Shown here in pieces: positions 15,661 through 23,711 of a stretch of DNA of 51,189 nt. Below the pieces are notes generated by a model, which made no database searches, had not been told where the DNA came from, and saw only the letters and a list, made by a program, of their open reading frames with translations. This DNA comes from Candidatus Fermentithermobacillaceae bacterium. GTDB taxonomy: Bacteria; Bacillota; Sulfobacillia; Fermentithermobacillales; Fermentithermobacillaceae. The translations under genes were made by a program, and so were the position numbers. The DNA is taken from contig DULO01000049.1 of NCBI GenBank assembly GCA_012840345.1, positions 1 to 51,189 on the forward strand, in the 5' to 3' direction. Every line of letters starts with the position of its first letter. The stretch's first letter is position 1.

Positions 15661-16683
15661 ATGAATAGTCACAAAGACAAACTCGTTCCTTCCCCATGGC
15701 CACCGGTTGAGGAAGACCTGGAGACAGGTTTCCCCAACTTATTCGCATTGCTCTCTTCTCTTAGACAAGGTGACGCGATACTGAAGGGACCCGCCTTGGG
15801 CCTAGAATTGTCGGAAACCGGGGATAGAGCGGTAATGGCGCTGTCAAGAAGCATCCTTAAGGCAGTCTCAACCGGCAGATGGCCCCGCGCCAGGCATTAC
15901 AGGCTGGCCGGAGACTTCTACGTGTTTTTTCCCGGAGGCAGCGTCGAAGACGTCCGCGGTTTCGTATCCTTCCTGAGATCTGACAGCTCCTGCCCGGCGG
16001 TAACCCACACTATCGCCGCACCTGGAGACGATGCCGACCCGCTGGACATGCTCTTGGACCTGTGGGCCCGGCTGCTGCCGGGTTCGTCTCGAGGAAACGC
16101 GGGAAACGATAGCTCGATAAACATAGCCAGGCATCTCTTGACCAAGATAGAAGGAATCGTAGATCTTCTTCAAGAAGCCAGGAGATTGGCCTACACCGAT
16201 GACATAAGCGGCCTGCCCAACCACCGCGCGGCTTCGTACATCATAGAAAACCACCTTTCGTCCATCAGAGCCGATTACCCCTTAAGCCTGTTGTTTGTGG
16301 ACGGCGACAACCTCAGGCAGTATAACGAAGCAATGGGCCACGAAGCCGGAAACGAGATGATACGGCGGCTGGGAGCTACCATTTCCTGCGCGACCGCTCC
16401 CGGAGAGACAGTCACCCGGTGGCTGTCGGGAGATGAGTTCATGATCATCCTTCCCGGGGTCGATAAGGCGGGAGCCATAGAGAAGGCCAACAGGATCTGC
16501 GCCGAGGTAAAGGACAAATCGGCCGGGTGGGAGTTTCCGGTGACCGTCTCAATAGGGATTGTTACCAGCCCGGAGGACGGAGTCGACACGAAATTGCTGC
16601 TGGCCGCCGTGGAGAAAGCCAACAGCAACGCCAAAAAGCTGGGGAAGAACCGTGTCTGCACCGCGGGAGAGCCGGTCGCCTAG
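15661..16683 (+). CDS. GGDEF-domain protein with unknown N-terminal domain
   Basis: 340 residues. Residues 1-165 are an unrecognised globular region with no membrane helix. Residues 172-335 are a GGDEF domain: DDISGLPNHRA, LLFVDGDNLRQYNEAMGHEAGNE and the signature SGDEF (256-260). Ser in the first position is found in some active cyclases, and no RxxD inhibitory site precedes it. It may make cyclic di-GMP in the cytoplasm. The ATG at 15661 has a GGAGGT site; the open frame continues upstream into the amidase gene. Its TAG stop overlaps the convergent ychF stop inside one CTAG. Confidence 0.88.
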   Translation: MNSHKDKLVPSPWPPVEEDLETGFPNLFALLSSLRQGDAILKGPALGLELSETGDRAVMALSRSILKAVSTGRWPRARHYRLAGDFYVFFPGGSVEDVRGFVSFLRSDSSCPAVTHTIAAPGDDADPLDMLLDLWARLLPGSSRGNAGNDSSINIARHLLTKIEGIVDLLQEARRLAYTDDISGLPNHRAASYIIENHLSSIRADYPLSLLFVDGDNLRQYNEAMGHEAGNEMIRRLGATISCATAPGETVTRWLSGDEFMIILPGVDKAGAIEKANRICAEVKDKSAGWEFPVTVSIGIVTSPEDGVDTKLLLAAVEKANSNAKKLGKNRVCTAGEPVA

Positions 16684-17714
16684 ACGTTAAAGCGCACGGT
16701 CATTATGTCTCCGTCTTTAACTAAGTAGTCCTTGCCCTCAAGGCGGATCTGGCCTTTGTCCCTGCAGGCTTTCATGGACCCACACTCCCTGAGGTCTCGG
16801 TAGGACACGACTTCGGCCCGGATGAACCCTTTCTCGAGGTCAGTATGGATCTTGCCCGCGGCCGCGCGCGCCGTGGTTCCGTCCTTTATGGTCCACGCCC
16901 GGACCTCGTCAGAGCCGACCGTAAAGAAAGAAATCAGTCCCAAAGCCGCGTAAGACGCTCTGGCTATCCTGGAGACCCCGGTCTCCTCCAGCCCGTATTC
17001 CCGCAGGAAAGACAGGCGTTCCGGCTCGGGCAGAGAAGCGATCTCCTCCTCGACCTCGCCCGAGAAAATGACCAGGGGATAGCCTCCTTCTTCGGCCTTT
17101 TGTCCGATGTAATCCTTGCCCGGATAGTCTTTTGAGACGAGGGATTCCTCGGACACGTTGGGCGCCAAGATCACCGGCTTCAACGTGAAAAACGCGAAGT
17201 TGGAGAGATACTCGGCCTCGTGAGGCTCAAACGAGACTTTCCGGAGGGGGATCCCCGCGTCCAGGCTGTCCTTACACTTTTTCAAGAACGGCTCCTCAGA
17301 AGGCCCCAACGGCTTGGTCTTTTTCGACGCGAGACGCTCCAGGCGCCCCTCGACAGACGCCAAGTCGGCGATATGGAACTCCATCTCGAGGTCGTCTATC
17401 ATCGACGTCTGGTCGGAACCGTCTCCTTGCGCCATAAAGCATCCTAGGACCAACACCAGGGCATCCATATTCCTTACCGCGTTGAGAAACTCCTGACCCT
17501 TGTAAGGCTGGATGTCGTGCAGGTCGATCCTGGCGTAGATGGTCTTTTCCGGCTTGAACAGGTCAGAAAGCCACCGGATCCGCTCGTCCGGGACTTCCAT
17601 CACACCGACACCGGAAGACGCGCCTTTCCCAGGCGAGTCTCCCCTTGACTGGGTAAGGAGGCGGAACAACGTGGTCTTGCCCGTCTGCGGGCGTCCAACT
17701 AAGCCAATTTTCAT
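16680..17714 (-). CDS. ychF: Divergent YchF/OLA1-type P-loop NTPase with TGS domain
   Basis: 344 residues. The P-loop reads GRPQTGKTTLF (7-17) rather than the usual GLPNVGKSTLF. The NYPFCTIxPN segment is replaced by a Gly/Ser stretch, and the DIAGLV region is shortened to DIQPYKGQEFLNAVRNMDA. The YchF-type VPDERI, NVSEES base-recognition loop and a C-terminal DUF933/TGS domain (GKDYLVKDGDIMTVRF) are kept. It probably binds ATP and ribosomes like OLA1, but it is a distinct subfamily. The ATG at 17714 has GGAGG 7 bases upstream. Confidence 0.85.
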   Translation of the reverse strand: MKIGLVGRPQTGKTTLFRLLTQSRGDSPGKGASSGVGVMEVPDERIRWLSDLFKPEKTIYARIDLHDIQPYKGQEFLNAVRNMDALVLVLGCFMAQGDGSDQTSMIDDLEMEFHIADLASVEGRLERLASKKTKPLGPSEEPFLKKCKDSLDAGIPLRKVSFEPHEAEYLSNFAFFTLKPVILAPNVSEESLVSKDYPGKDYIGQKAEEGGYPLVIFSGEVEEEIASLPEPERLSFLREYGLEETGVSRIARASYAALGLISFFTVGSDEVRAWTIKDGTTARAAAGKIHTDLEKGFIRAEVVSYRDLRECGSMKACRDKGQIRLEGKDYLVKDGDIMTVRFNV

Positions 17715-17812
17715 GAGGAAGACCTCCAAGCCGCTAGGCGAAGGTGATTGCAGGTCGGTTTTTTCCAACCGCCGCCCATTGTACCGCTCAGGAAAAGGCA
17801 GTTCAAGAAGGC

Positions 17813-17836
17813 GGAAGGCGGCTTTCGCCGCCTTCC
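17813..17836 (-). terminator. Hairpin after small membrane peptide 1
   Basis: A perfect 10-bp stem (GGAAGGCGGC with GCCGCCTTCC, loop TTTC) lies 45 bases past the stop of the first small gene. There is no U-run on either side, so termination is only suggested. Confidence 0.5.
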
Positions 17837-17880
17837 CGTAAGATTTGTATCCACTTGTCGACTGTCTTTCCGGTCGTCTT

Positions 17881-17979
17881 CTAGCCGCAGAAGCAACAGA
17901 CCACCAGGACGATCAGAATCAGGATGATGAGCCAAGTCCAGTCGCAAGGATTGCAGCCGCTGCCAAGCACTCCACCCAC
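17881..17979 (-). CDS. Small Cys-rich single-span membrane peptide 1 (YjcZ-like)
   Basis: A 32-residue peptide: a glycine-rich start (MGGVLGSG), a CNPCDWTW segment, an uninterrupted hydrophobic helix of Leu/Ile/Val (residues 17-27) and a CCFCG end. The start is GTG with GGGGGAGGTG about 9 bases upstream. Layout and size resemble the YjcZ-type sporulation peptides of Bacillota. A second copy of the same design lies 170 bases upstream. Both have a nearly identical promoter-like element before them. The role is unknown. Confidence 0.75.
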   Translation of the reverse strand: MGGVLGSGCNPCDWTWLIILILIVLVVCCFCG

Positions 17980-18013
17980 GTAAACGGCACCTCCCCCAGA
18001 AATGTCGGACCAC

Positions 18014-18051
18014 ACGTCAGCATCTTATGTGGAGCGGAAACGTTATGACAC
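18014..18051 (-). promoter_or_regulatory. Duplicated promoter-like element, copy 1
   Basis: On the minus strand GTGTCA, 13-14 variable bases, then CACATAAGATGCTGACGT. It starts 35 bases upstream of the first peptide gene. The 38-base block matches copy 2 at 17 of the 19 gene-proximal positions and all six distal positions. The CATAAnAT core resembles mother-cell sporulation sigma -10 boxes, but which sigma factor is inference. Confidence 0.6.
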
Positions 18052-18088
18052 TCGGTGTAGGAAGGGGCGCGGAGGGTTTTATGAAAAC

Positions 18089-18115
18089 GAGGTGGACTCG
18101 TCACGAGTCCACCTC
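18089..18115 (-). terminator. Intrinsic terminator after small membrane peptide 2
   Basis: A perfect 12-bp stem (GAGGTGGACTCG with CGAGTCCACCTC, 3-base loop) is followed on the minus strand by GTTTTC. It separates the two peptide genes. Confidence 0.8.
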
Positions 18116-18149
18116 ATCGCTTGCCTGGCTCTTGGCCGGTTCAACTCCC

Positions 18150-18242
18150 CTAGTCGCAGAAGCAGCAAAAAAGGAACAACACGAGCAGTATCAAGAAGAT
18201 GCACCAACACCAGTTGTTTCCGCAGAACCCGGCGCCTCCCAC
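18150..18242 (-). CDS. Small Cys-rich single-span membrane peptide 2 (YjcZ-like)
   Basis: A 30-residue peptide: MGGAGFCG, NNWCWC, a hydrophobic Phe/Leu/Ile/Val helix (residues 15-25) and a CCFCD end. The GTG start has GGGGGGAGGTG 7-9 bases upstream. It is a diverged tandem duplicate of peptide 1: the glycine start, Trp/Cys neck, hydrophobic core and CCFC tail are the same. It has its own upstream element and terminator. Confidence 0.75.
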   Translation of the reverse strand: MGGAGFCGNNWCWCIFLILLVLFLFCCFCD

Positions 18243-18271
18243 CGTGCGCACCTCCCCCCTAAGGTGTCGTG

Positions 18272-18309
18272 ACGTCAACATGTTATGTGGTAGGACTCCA
18301 CGTTGACAC
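18272..18309 (-). promoter_or_regulatory. Duplicated promoter-like element, copy 2
   Basis: On the minus strand GTGTCA, 13-14 bases, then CACATAACATGTTGACGT, 30 bases upstream of the second peptide gene. See copy 1 for the comparison. Confidence 0.6.
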
Positions 18310-18364
18310 AATCCGTGACACGCCTAGGGGCCCGGCAAGGGCGATCCGGGTTTCCGCTATGGTC

Positions 18365-19537
18365 TTAGAGCGTCTTCACCGCGTTCTCTATTCTCTTAAG
18401 GGCTTCCTCCAGTATTGACCTGGGGCATCCCAAGTTCATGCGCTGGAATCCCTCGCCCCCCGGTCCAAAGGAGGGTCCGTCATTCAGGCCCACCTTCGCC
18501 TTGGAGTTGAAGAAACTCCTAAGCTCAGTAGGATTCAGGCCGAGATTCCGGCAGTCCAGCCACATGAGGTACGTTCCTTCAGGTTTGATCGGAACGATGG
18601 CGGGTATGTTTTCCTGGAAGTACTTGATAGCGAAATCCCTATTGCCCTCGATATACTCTATGGCCTGCTCGAGCCACTCGTCTCCGTAACGGAAAGCCGC
18701 CTCCATGGCAACATATCCGAAAAGCCCGACGCCTCCCATGATCCCCGCCCTGGCCTCGTTGAATTTCGCGCGGAGGGTCTCGTTGGGGATTATGGTGACG
18801 GCCGCGTGCAACCCCGCGAGGTTAAAGGTCTTGCTGGGGGCGATGCAAGTCACCGAATTCATCTGGAGTTCTTCCGACAGAGAGGCGAACGGATAGTGGC
18901 GGTGGCCCTTATACACAAGCTCGCAGTGAATCTCGTCTGAGATCACCGGCACCTTCGCCCGCAAGGCGAGTTCCCCTATCTTGGTGAGTTCTTCCGGAGT
19001 CCACACCCGGCCGACGGGGTTGTGCGGGCTGCACAAGATCATGGCTTGAACGGCCGGGTCCTGAAAATCCCGCTCCAGCGCGTCAAAGTCAATTTCATAC
19101 CGCCCGTTCACCAACTTCAGCTCATTGACCACTGATGAGGCCCTATTGTTGCTAACCGAAGACCAAAACGGCGGATACGCCGGGCTCTGAACGATGACCT
19201 TTCCTCCCGGGTTCGTAAACGCGCGCACCGCCGCGTTCACCGCCGAGACCACGTCCGGTGTGAAGATAATCCAAGAAGGGTCGACTTTCCACCCGAACCG
19301 CCTGTCCAGCCTCTGTACAACCGCTTCGATCAGGCCCGCGGGTACCCGAGTGTAACCGTACACCGGATGCTGGACTCTCTTCGCTATGGCCTCAACCACG
19401 GGCGCCGGTGAAGGAAAGTCCATATCGGCCACCCACAAAGGCAGCACGTCCTCGGAACCGAACAAGGTCTTGACGCTGTCCCATTTTGAAGAATCGGTAT
19501 TTCTTCGCTCAATAACCCGGTCAAAATCGTACCGCAC
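18365..19537 (-). CDS. PatB/MalY-type PLP-dependent C-S lyase (aminotransferase class I/II fold)
   Basis: 390 residues. Fold type I PLP enzyme of the MalY/PatB group, which cleaves cystathionine or cysteine conjugates to thiol, pyruvate and ammonia. Visible are DFDRVIERRNTDSSKWD (family start), LPLWVADMDF, the PHNPVGRVW loop, SDEIHCELVY, the PLP lysine in APSKTFNLAGLH and a C-terminal RMNLGCPRS arginine. The GTG at 19537 has GGAGGAG 7 bases upstream; the frame is open further upstream without a site. Cystathionine beta-lyase or a general C-S lyase are the main options. Confidence 0.9.
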   Translation of the reverse strand: MRYDFDRVIERRNTDSSKWDSVKTLFGSEDVLPLWVADMDFPSPAPVVEAIAKRVQHPVYGYTRVPAGLIEAVVQRLDRRFGWKVDPSWIIFTPDVVSAVNAAVRAFTNPGGKVIVQSPAYPPFWSSVSNNRASSVVNELKLVNGRYEIDFDALERDFQDPAVQAMILCSPHNPVGRVWTPEELTKIGELALRAKVPVISDEIHCELVYKGHRHYPFASLSEELQMNSVTCIAPSKTFNLAGLHAAVTIIPNETLRAKFNEARAGIMGGVGLFGYVAMEAAFRYGDEWLEQAIEYIEGNRDFAIKYFQENIPAIVPIKPEGTYLMWLDCRNLGLNPTELRSFFNSKAKVGLNDGPSFGPGGEGFQRMNLGCPRSILEEALKRIENAVKTL

Positions 19538-19621
19538 GTTTTTCTCCTCCTCACAAATAAGAGCCAACTCCCGCTACCGCAAAAGTTCGCCTTGAGAGGC
19601 GTCCTTCCCTGCATAAGAAGA

Positions 19622-19663
19622 CCGCCCTACCTCACGTACGGGGGAGTTCGATAGGTAGGGCGG
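19622..19663 (-). terminator. Terminator of the hydS-phosphatase operon
   Basis: A perfect 11-bp stem (CCGCCCTACCT with AGGTAGGGCGG, 20-base loop) followed on the minus strand by TCTTCTT. It lies 52 bases after the phosphatase stop. Confidence 0.75.
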
Positions 19664-19714
19664 ATTCGGCAAGAGCGGCCGGACGCGGAACCGGACCGCT
19701 CTGGGCTACCTTAG

Positions 19715-20866
19715 TTAATACACGTCCAGACGAACATTCTTGCCCAACTCATTGAGCCGTCTGCAGAGGTCCTCGATAATCCTGCGTTTTAAGGCCAAAT
19801 CTATTGGAAGGTCCGGGCTCTGGTGGGCCGGGTTGATAGCCCGTCCGACCATGAACCGGATATTATCGGACTCCAACAGCAAGGACGCGAGCCTGCTGGG
19901 ACCGTCAGACCTGTAAATCAGATTCCTTCTAAGAGGCGCGCCGTCTTTGAACAGGTCCGCGACCCGGGACAGGGTAAGCACGCCTTCACATACCAAGTCC
20001 ACGCCCTCCATCTGGCCTGTAGGTGGAATACCTTCCCTCATGGTGGCCATGTTGACCGTCACGGGATGACCCGTTTCCCTGGCCACAATGAGACTGGTTG
20101 TCCCGCCGCAAATCGCCTTTTTCCCCGGAGACGCCATGAACTCGGCCACGACCCTGGCGTCATCCGCCATGTCCACAGGCGGTCCGGCAAGTACCGTCAG
20201 GTACCTAGGCGCCCTAATCCTTACAGCAACTACCGTGGCGTCGTCGCCGGGCTTGCCGGCGTAGAGACGCTCGGTTGTCTCAATGAGACCGAAGGCCATC
20301 GATCTCGCGTCTTCCTCCCTGGAGGCCATCCGCTTAAGATAGTCTCCAATCCTGTTCCAGCCCCACCCCAGGTTCCAGATACCTCCGATGCCGGCATGCA
20401 GCACGCCGTCGCTTACCAGCACCAGCCAGTCGCCGTCATTGACCTGGAAGAAACTTTCTTGTACTACTCTCCCGCTGTACGTCTTCTTTTGCCTGTCTAT
20501 TGTCACGAGTTCCGATCCACGCCCCAAGAAAGCCAAAGGATTGTCGTACTCAACAAGGTGCGCCTTGTAATCAGGCCCGATAATCAATATTGAAAAGGTG
20601 CTGTAGGCTAGCCGCCGAACCTCGCAAACGGGCAGCGTACTTGCCACCGAGTCAATGACTTCCCCCAGGGGCAACCCGCCTTTTAGCATAGTAGCGGCCA
20701 TTTTCGTGGTAAGGGACGCCAGGATGTGAGCTTTCACGCCGCTGCCCAGGCCGTCAGACATGACGATTACGGTGTAACCGTCCTGGGCTATCTCGACGCA
20801 ATCCCCGCACAGTTCCTCGCCGTACTTATTCAGTTGAGACACAGCCACCTCAACTTTTAGGTTCAT
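19715..20866 (-). CDS. SpoIIE/PP2C-family serine phosphatase of the sensory hydrogenase operon
   Basis: 383 residues. Residues 1-215 are a SpoIIE-type PP2C domain: MSDGLGSG (metal-binding Asp), LVSDGVLHAG and GKPGDDATVVAVRI. The remaining 165 residues form an additional domain with CGGTTSLIVARE that I do not recognise, often seen with this phosphatase. It overlaps hydS by 17 bases, so the two are translationally linked. The likely role is to dephosphorylate a regulator when HydS senses H2 or redox state; targets are unknown. The ATG has GGGGA upstream. Confidence 0.9.
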   Translation of the reverse strand: MNLKVEVAVSQLNKYGEELCGDCVEIAQDGYTVIVMSDGLGSGVKAHILASLTTKMAATMLKGGLPLGEVIDSVASTLPVCEVRRLAYSTFSILIIGPDYKAHLVEYDNPLAFLGRGSELVTIDRQKKTYSGRVVQESFFQVNDGDWLVLVSDGVLHAGIGGIWNLGWGWNRIGDYLKRMASREEDARSMAFGLIETTERLYAGKPGDDATVVAVRIRAPRYLTVLAGPPVDMADDARVVAEFMASPGKKAICGGTTSLIVARETGHPVTVNMATMREGIPPTGQMEGVDLVCEGVLTLSRVADLFKDGAPLRRNLIYRSDGPSRLASLLLESDNIRFMVGRAINPAHQSPDLPIDLALKRRIIEDLCRRLNELGKNVRLDVY

Positions 20867-22595
20867 TGGTCCCCGGCTTCCCTTCCCTCACAACCTTCAT
20901 CAAACCCGTAAGGGACAACTTCGTCTCTGCCGTTGTCTCTCCGAGGAGGCCCGCGATCTTCTGGGCAACGGCCATCTGCTTCTCGATAACCTGCTGTGCC
21001 CTGGCCACCGCCTCCGCCACAACGCGGAATTGCCTTTCTTCCTCGGCGCGCTTGGAGGTAACGTCCTCAAGCAAGGCCACCAAGAGCTGCTGTGCGGTCA
21101 GATACATGACTTGTTGCTTTATGATGCGGTCTCCGATAGTGTTCTCCCCCGAAACTGACCCGCGGGTCTTGGCCGCTTCATGGAACATCGTCGCGTCCAT
21201 GAAGAGCTCAACCGGCTGACCAATGCACGTCTTTCGGGGAACGCCCAAAAACTGCTCAGCGGCCTGGTTGACTTCTATGATGGTACCGCCTCTAGTGGCA
21301 ACGATGACGCCGTTAGGACTTGCCTCCACCACAACGTTTGCCATGGACTCCGCTCTCTGGCGCATGTAAGGGATGCACATCTCCGGGTCCGCCATCCCGT
21401 TGTACACGGCTATCGCCTTTTCCCGGCAAGAGCTGTAGCCGCACGCTCCGCAGTTAAGCTCATCCTCGGGACTGAACTTGCCGGTCCGCTCCAGTATCTC
21501 GGCCAGCTCTTCCTCTGACGGCTGCCGCATCTCTACCTTGCGGTTCTCGTAGCTCCGGCATAGTTCCTCGAGAGGAAGCATGGACTCGTAGTCCGGAGGC
21601 TCCTGATCCCCCTCTCGGAGGCGGGCGGACTCAACGTACGCGATGAGTTTTGCCCTGCGCCCAAACAGGTCATTTTCGCTCAGGGAAAAGGGTCCGGATA
21701 TGCAGCCGCCCGGACACGCCAAAAGCTCTACAAGGACAGGCGGGTAGTCCTCGGCTATGAAGTGGTTGATCATCTCAATGCAGTTCGCGACTCCCGACGC
21801 TGCCACAGTCTCGCGGCGAAGGATCCCGTCCTTTCCCGCGGTCTTAAGGAGCCCTCCATCGGCGGCGAACAGGCGCGCAAGTCCCGGGCTCGGCCCGTCG
21901 AACTTCCCGGGCGGAAGAGCCGCGGCGTCGATACCCTCGTCCTTGAGCCATTTCATCAGTTCTTGAAATGTAAGCGCCACATCCACCGCGCCCGCTGAAT
22001 CCGGCCTGGCGATCTCCTCTTTCTTGGCGACGCAAGGGCCGATGAACACCACTTTGATCCCCGGGTACGTCCGCTTCAGGTACTTGCCGTGAGCGATGGC
22101 CGGAGAGACAAAGGGAGCCAGATACGCGATGGCGTCAGGATAATACTTCTCGATCAGGCTCACCACAGACGGACACGCGCTGGATATTATGGGCCTGTCT
22201 GAGGTGTTCAGCATCTTCTGGTGTGCCCTCGCCACCATTTCGGCTCCCAGGGCAGTCTCTTGGACGACTTGCGCTCCCAGTTTTCTTAAAGCCGAAACGA
22301 TCCGGAGAGGATTATCAAGCGCAAGCGAAGCGGCGAACGAAGGGGCGAGGCTTATGGCGACTCTCTCGCCGTTCTTGAGCATCTTCTTAACAAGATGCGT
22401 CTCTTCCTTCACGCGCTTGGCGCCTTGAGGACACTCGCGAAGACAAGTCCCATCATAGATGCAAGCATCTTGGACAACGGACGCATAGAGTTCATGAGCC
22501 AAACGACCGCGCACAACTCGAATCGCCTTCACAGGACAAGCCCGGACACACTTATAGCAGTCCCTGCACTTGGTCCTCTCCGTCTCGATGATCAT
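20850..22595 (-). CDS. hydS: Sensory [FeFe]-hydrogenase (group C, HydS-like) with PAS domain
   Basis: 581 residues. Order: two 4Fe-4S clusters (CRDCYKCVRAC and CIYDGTCLREC, residues 10-55), an H-cluster domain (about 75-320), a further FeS domain (CGACGYSSC, 382-390), PAS (about 420-520) and a C-terminal helix. H-cluster motifs are SSACPSV (140-144), GPCVAKKEE (186-194) and ACPGGC (293-298). The proton-relay Cys of TSCCP is Ala140, and the usual Met before PC is Gly. Both changes are typical of slow sensory hydrogenases rather than catalytic ones. It starts 2 bases after the ferredoxin stop. Confidence 0.93.
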   Translation of the reverse strand: MIIETERTKCRDCYKCVRACPVKAIRVVRGRLAHELYASVVQDACIYDGTCLRECPQGAKRVKEETHLVKKMLKNGERVAISLAPSFAASLALDNPLRIVSALRKLGAQVVQETALGAEMVARAHQKMLNTSDRPIISSACPSVVSLIEKYYPDAIAYLAPFVSPAIAHGKYLKRTYPGIKVVFIGPCVAKKEEIARPDSAGAVDVALTFQELMKWLKDEGIDAAALPPGKFDGPSPGLARLFAADGGLLKTAGKDGILRRETVAASGVANCIEMINHFIAEDYPPVLVELLACPGGCISGPFSLSENDLFGRRAKLIAYVESARLREGDQEPPDYESMLPLEELCRSYENRKVEMRQPSEEELAEILERTGKFSPEDELNCGACGYSSCREKAIAVYNGMADPEMCIPYMRQRAESMANVVVEASPNGVIVATRGGTIIEVNQAAEQFLGVPRKTCIGQPVELFMDATMFHEAAKTRGSVSGENTIGDRIIKQQVMYLTAQQLLVALLEDVTSKRAEEERQFRVVAEAVARAQQVIEKQMAVAQKIAGLLGETTAETKLSLTGLMKVVREGKPGTNEPKS

Positions 22596-22597
22596 CC

Positions 22598-22876
22598 TTA
22601 CTTCACCCCGGAATGGAGCTTGGCATTTTCGGCCTCAATCAGGGGTCTTATGTGAGATTCGAATATCTTGGGCACATCCTCGGGCGAAACCGCCGTGAAG
22701 ATCTCATCGCCCACTTTGACGGTGACGCCGTCGGTGCACCTCTCCATGCAGAAGCTTCCCTTGATCTCAAACTTCTTGGGTCCGAGACCCTCGGCAATCT
22801 TCTCGAACTCCTCGATTACAGCGGAAGCCCCCCTCAAGAAGCACGAGCTGCCTACACAGACTACGATGCTGATCAT
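22598..22876 (-). CDS. Thioredoxin-like [2Fe-2S] ferredoxin
   Basis: 92 residues with the NuoE/HydC-type cluster site: Cys7, Cys12, Cys43 and Cys47 (CVGSSC and CMERC). It should pass electrons to or from HydS. The ATG at 22876 has GGGGAGG 7 bases upstream. The gene order ferredoxin-hydS-phosphatase with almost no spacing indicates one operon, and it begins 38 bases after the XRE-cupin gene. Confidence 0.92.
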   Translation of the reverse strand: MISIVVCVGSSCFLRGASAVIEEFEKIAEGLGPKKFEIKGSFCMERCTDGVTVKVGDEIFTAVSPEDVPKIFESHIRPLIEAENAKLHSGVK

Positions 22877-22914
22877 TACCGCTGCCTCCCCAATCTGTAA
22901 CTCGATACTGCCGT

Positions 22915-23460
22915 TCACCAGGCCGGGGACACCACCCATAAGAAAACAGCGTCTTCAGGTTCCGGGTTTCGAAAAACCGTTGGCCGGATGAAATTGAAGT
23001 ACGCTGTGTCCCCCTGCTCAAGCCTGTACTCTTTTTTGCCCGCCTTCACCTCGAGCGTTCCTTCGATAAGATAGATCAGGTCCTCCCTGTCATGCTTGAA
23101 GACGGGGTCAGGACCCGAGGCGCCCGGTTTCAAACGGACCACGCAAGGTTGCATCCTTTTGTCCCTGCCGCCCGTGAAAGCCACGTACTCCACATGCCAC
23201 GAAGGGTCTTCGAGCACCAGGTGCCTGCGGGCGTTCTTGCGAACGATAACCCAGTCGTCCGGATAGTCATCTTCAGTGAGTATGCTGGTTTGAGTCTGCA
23301 TGACCTCGCAGATCTTCTTCAACGTCGAAAAGGAAGGTTTGCTTTCATTCTGCTCAAGTTGGGAAATGTAGGACCCGGACACGCCGACCCGTCTGGCCAG
23401 TTCTCTCACTGAGAGCCCTTGGCTCTGCCTTAACCTGCGCAAACGGTCTCCGAAATCCAT
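22915..23460 (-). CDS. XRE-family transcriptional regulator with cupin domain
   Basis: 181 residues. Residues 1-60 hold a helix-turn-helix of the Cro/XRE type (LRRLRQSQGLSVRELARRVG, SGSYISQLEQNESKPS). Residues 95-178 are a cupin (FKHDREDLIYLIEGTLEV, YRLEQGDTAYFNF). Such proteins usually sense a small ligand through the cupin. The ATG at 23460 has a GGAGGG site. A good promoter precedes it, and the hydS module follows on the same strand, so it may head and control that operon; this is inference. Confidence 0.9.
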   Translation of the reverse strand: MDFGDRLRRLRQSQGLSVRELARRVGVSGSYISQLEQNESKPSFSTLKKICEVMQTQTSILTEDDYPDDWVIVRKNARRHLVLEDPSWHVEYVAFTGGRDKRMQPCVVRLKPGASGPDPVFKHDREDLIYLIEGTLEVKAGKKEYRLEQGDTAYFNFIRPTVFRNPEPEDAVFLWVVSPAW

Positions 23461-23593
23461 GCTCTTCCCTCCATCTTCGTTGCGCCGCGATATTAAGAGC
23501 GCTGACCCGAAGCCTGGACACGCCGCTCGGTGGGACCGGCCGCGACGTACACTTGCGCCCGCGGTATTGTGCGGGATTTCACAAGCCGTTTCC

Positions 23594-23622
23594 AGTATAT
23601 GTCCTCTCAAGGTATTTGTAAA
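23594..23622 (-). promoter_or_regulatory. Sigma-A promoter of the XRE-cupin/hydS operon
   Basis: On the minus strand TTTACA and TATACT are separated by exactly 17 bases, about 130 bases upstream of the XRE-cupin ATG. Confidence 0.78.
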
Positions 23623-23711
23623 GCCTTACTTCACATTGATAACCGCGGGTGAAAAAGACGGACCGGTCAGGCCCGTAGGTAACAGAGGAGAAAGCGTCGG
23701 GTAAACCTTTC

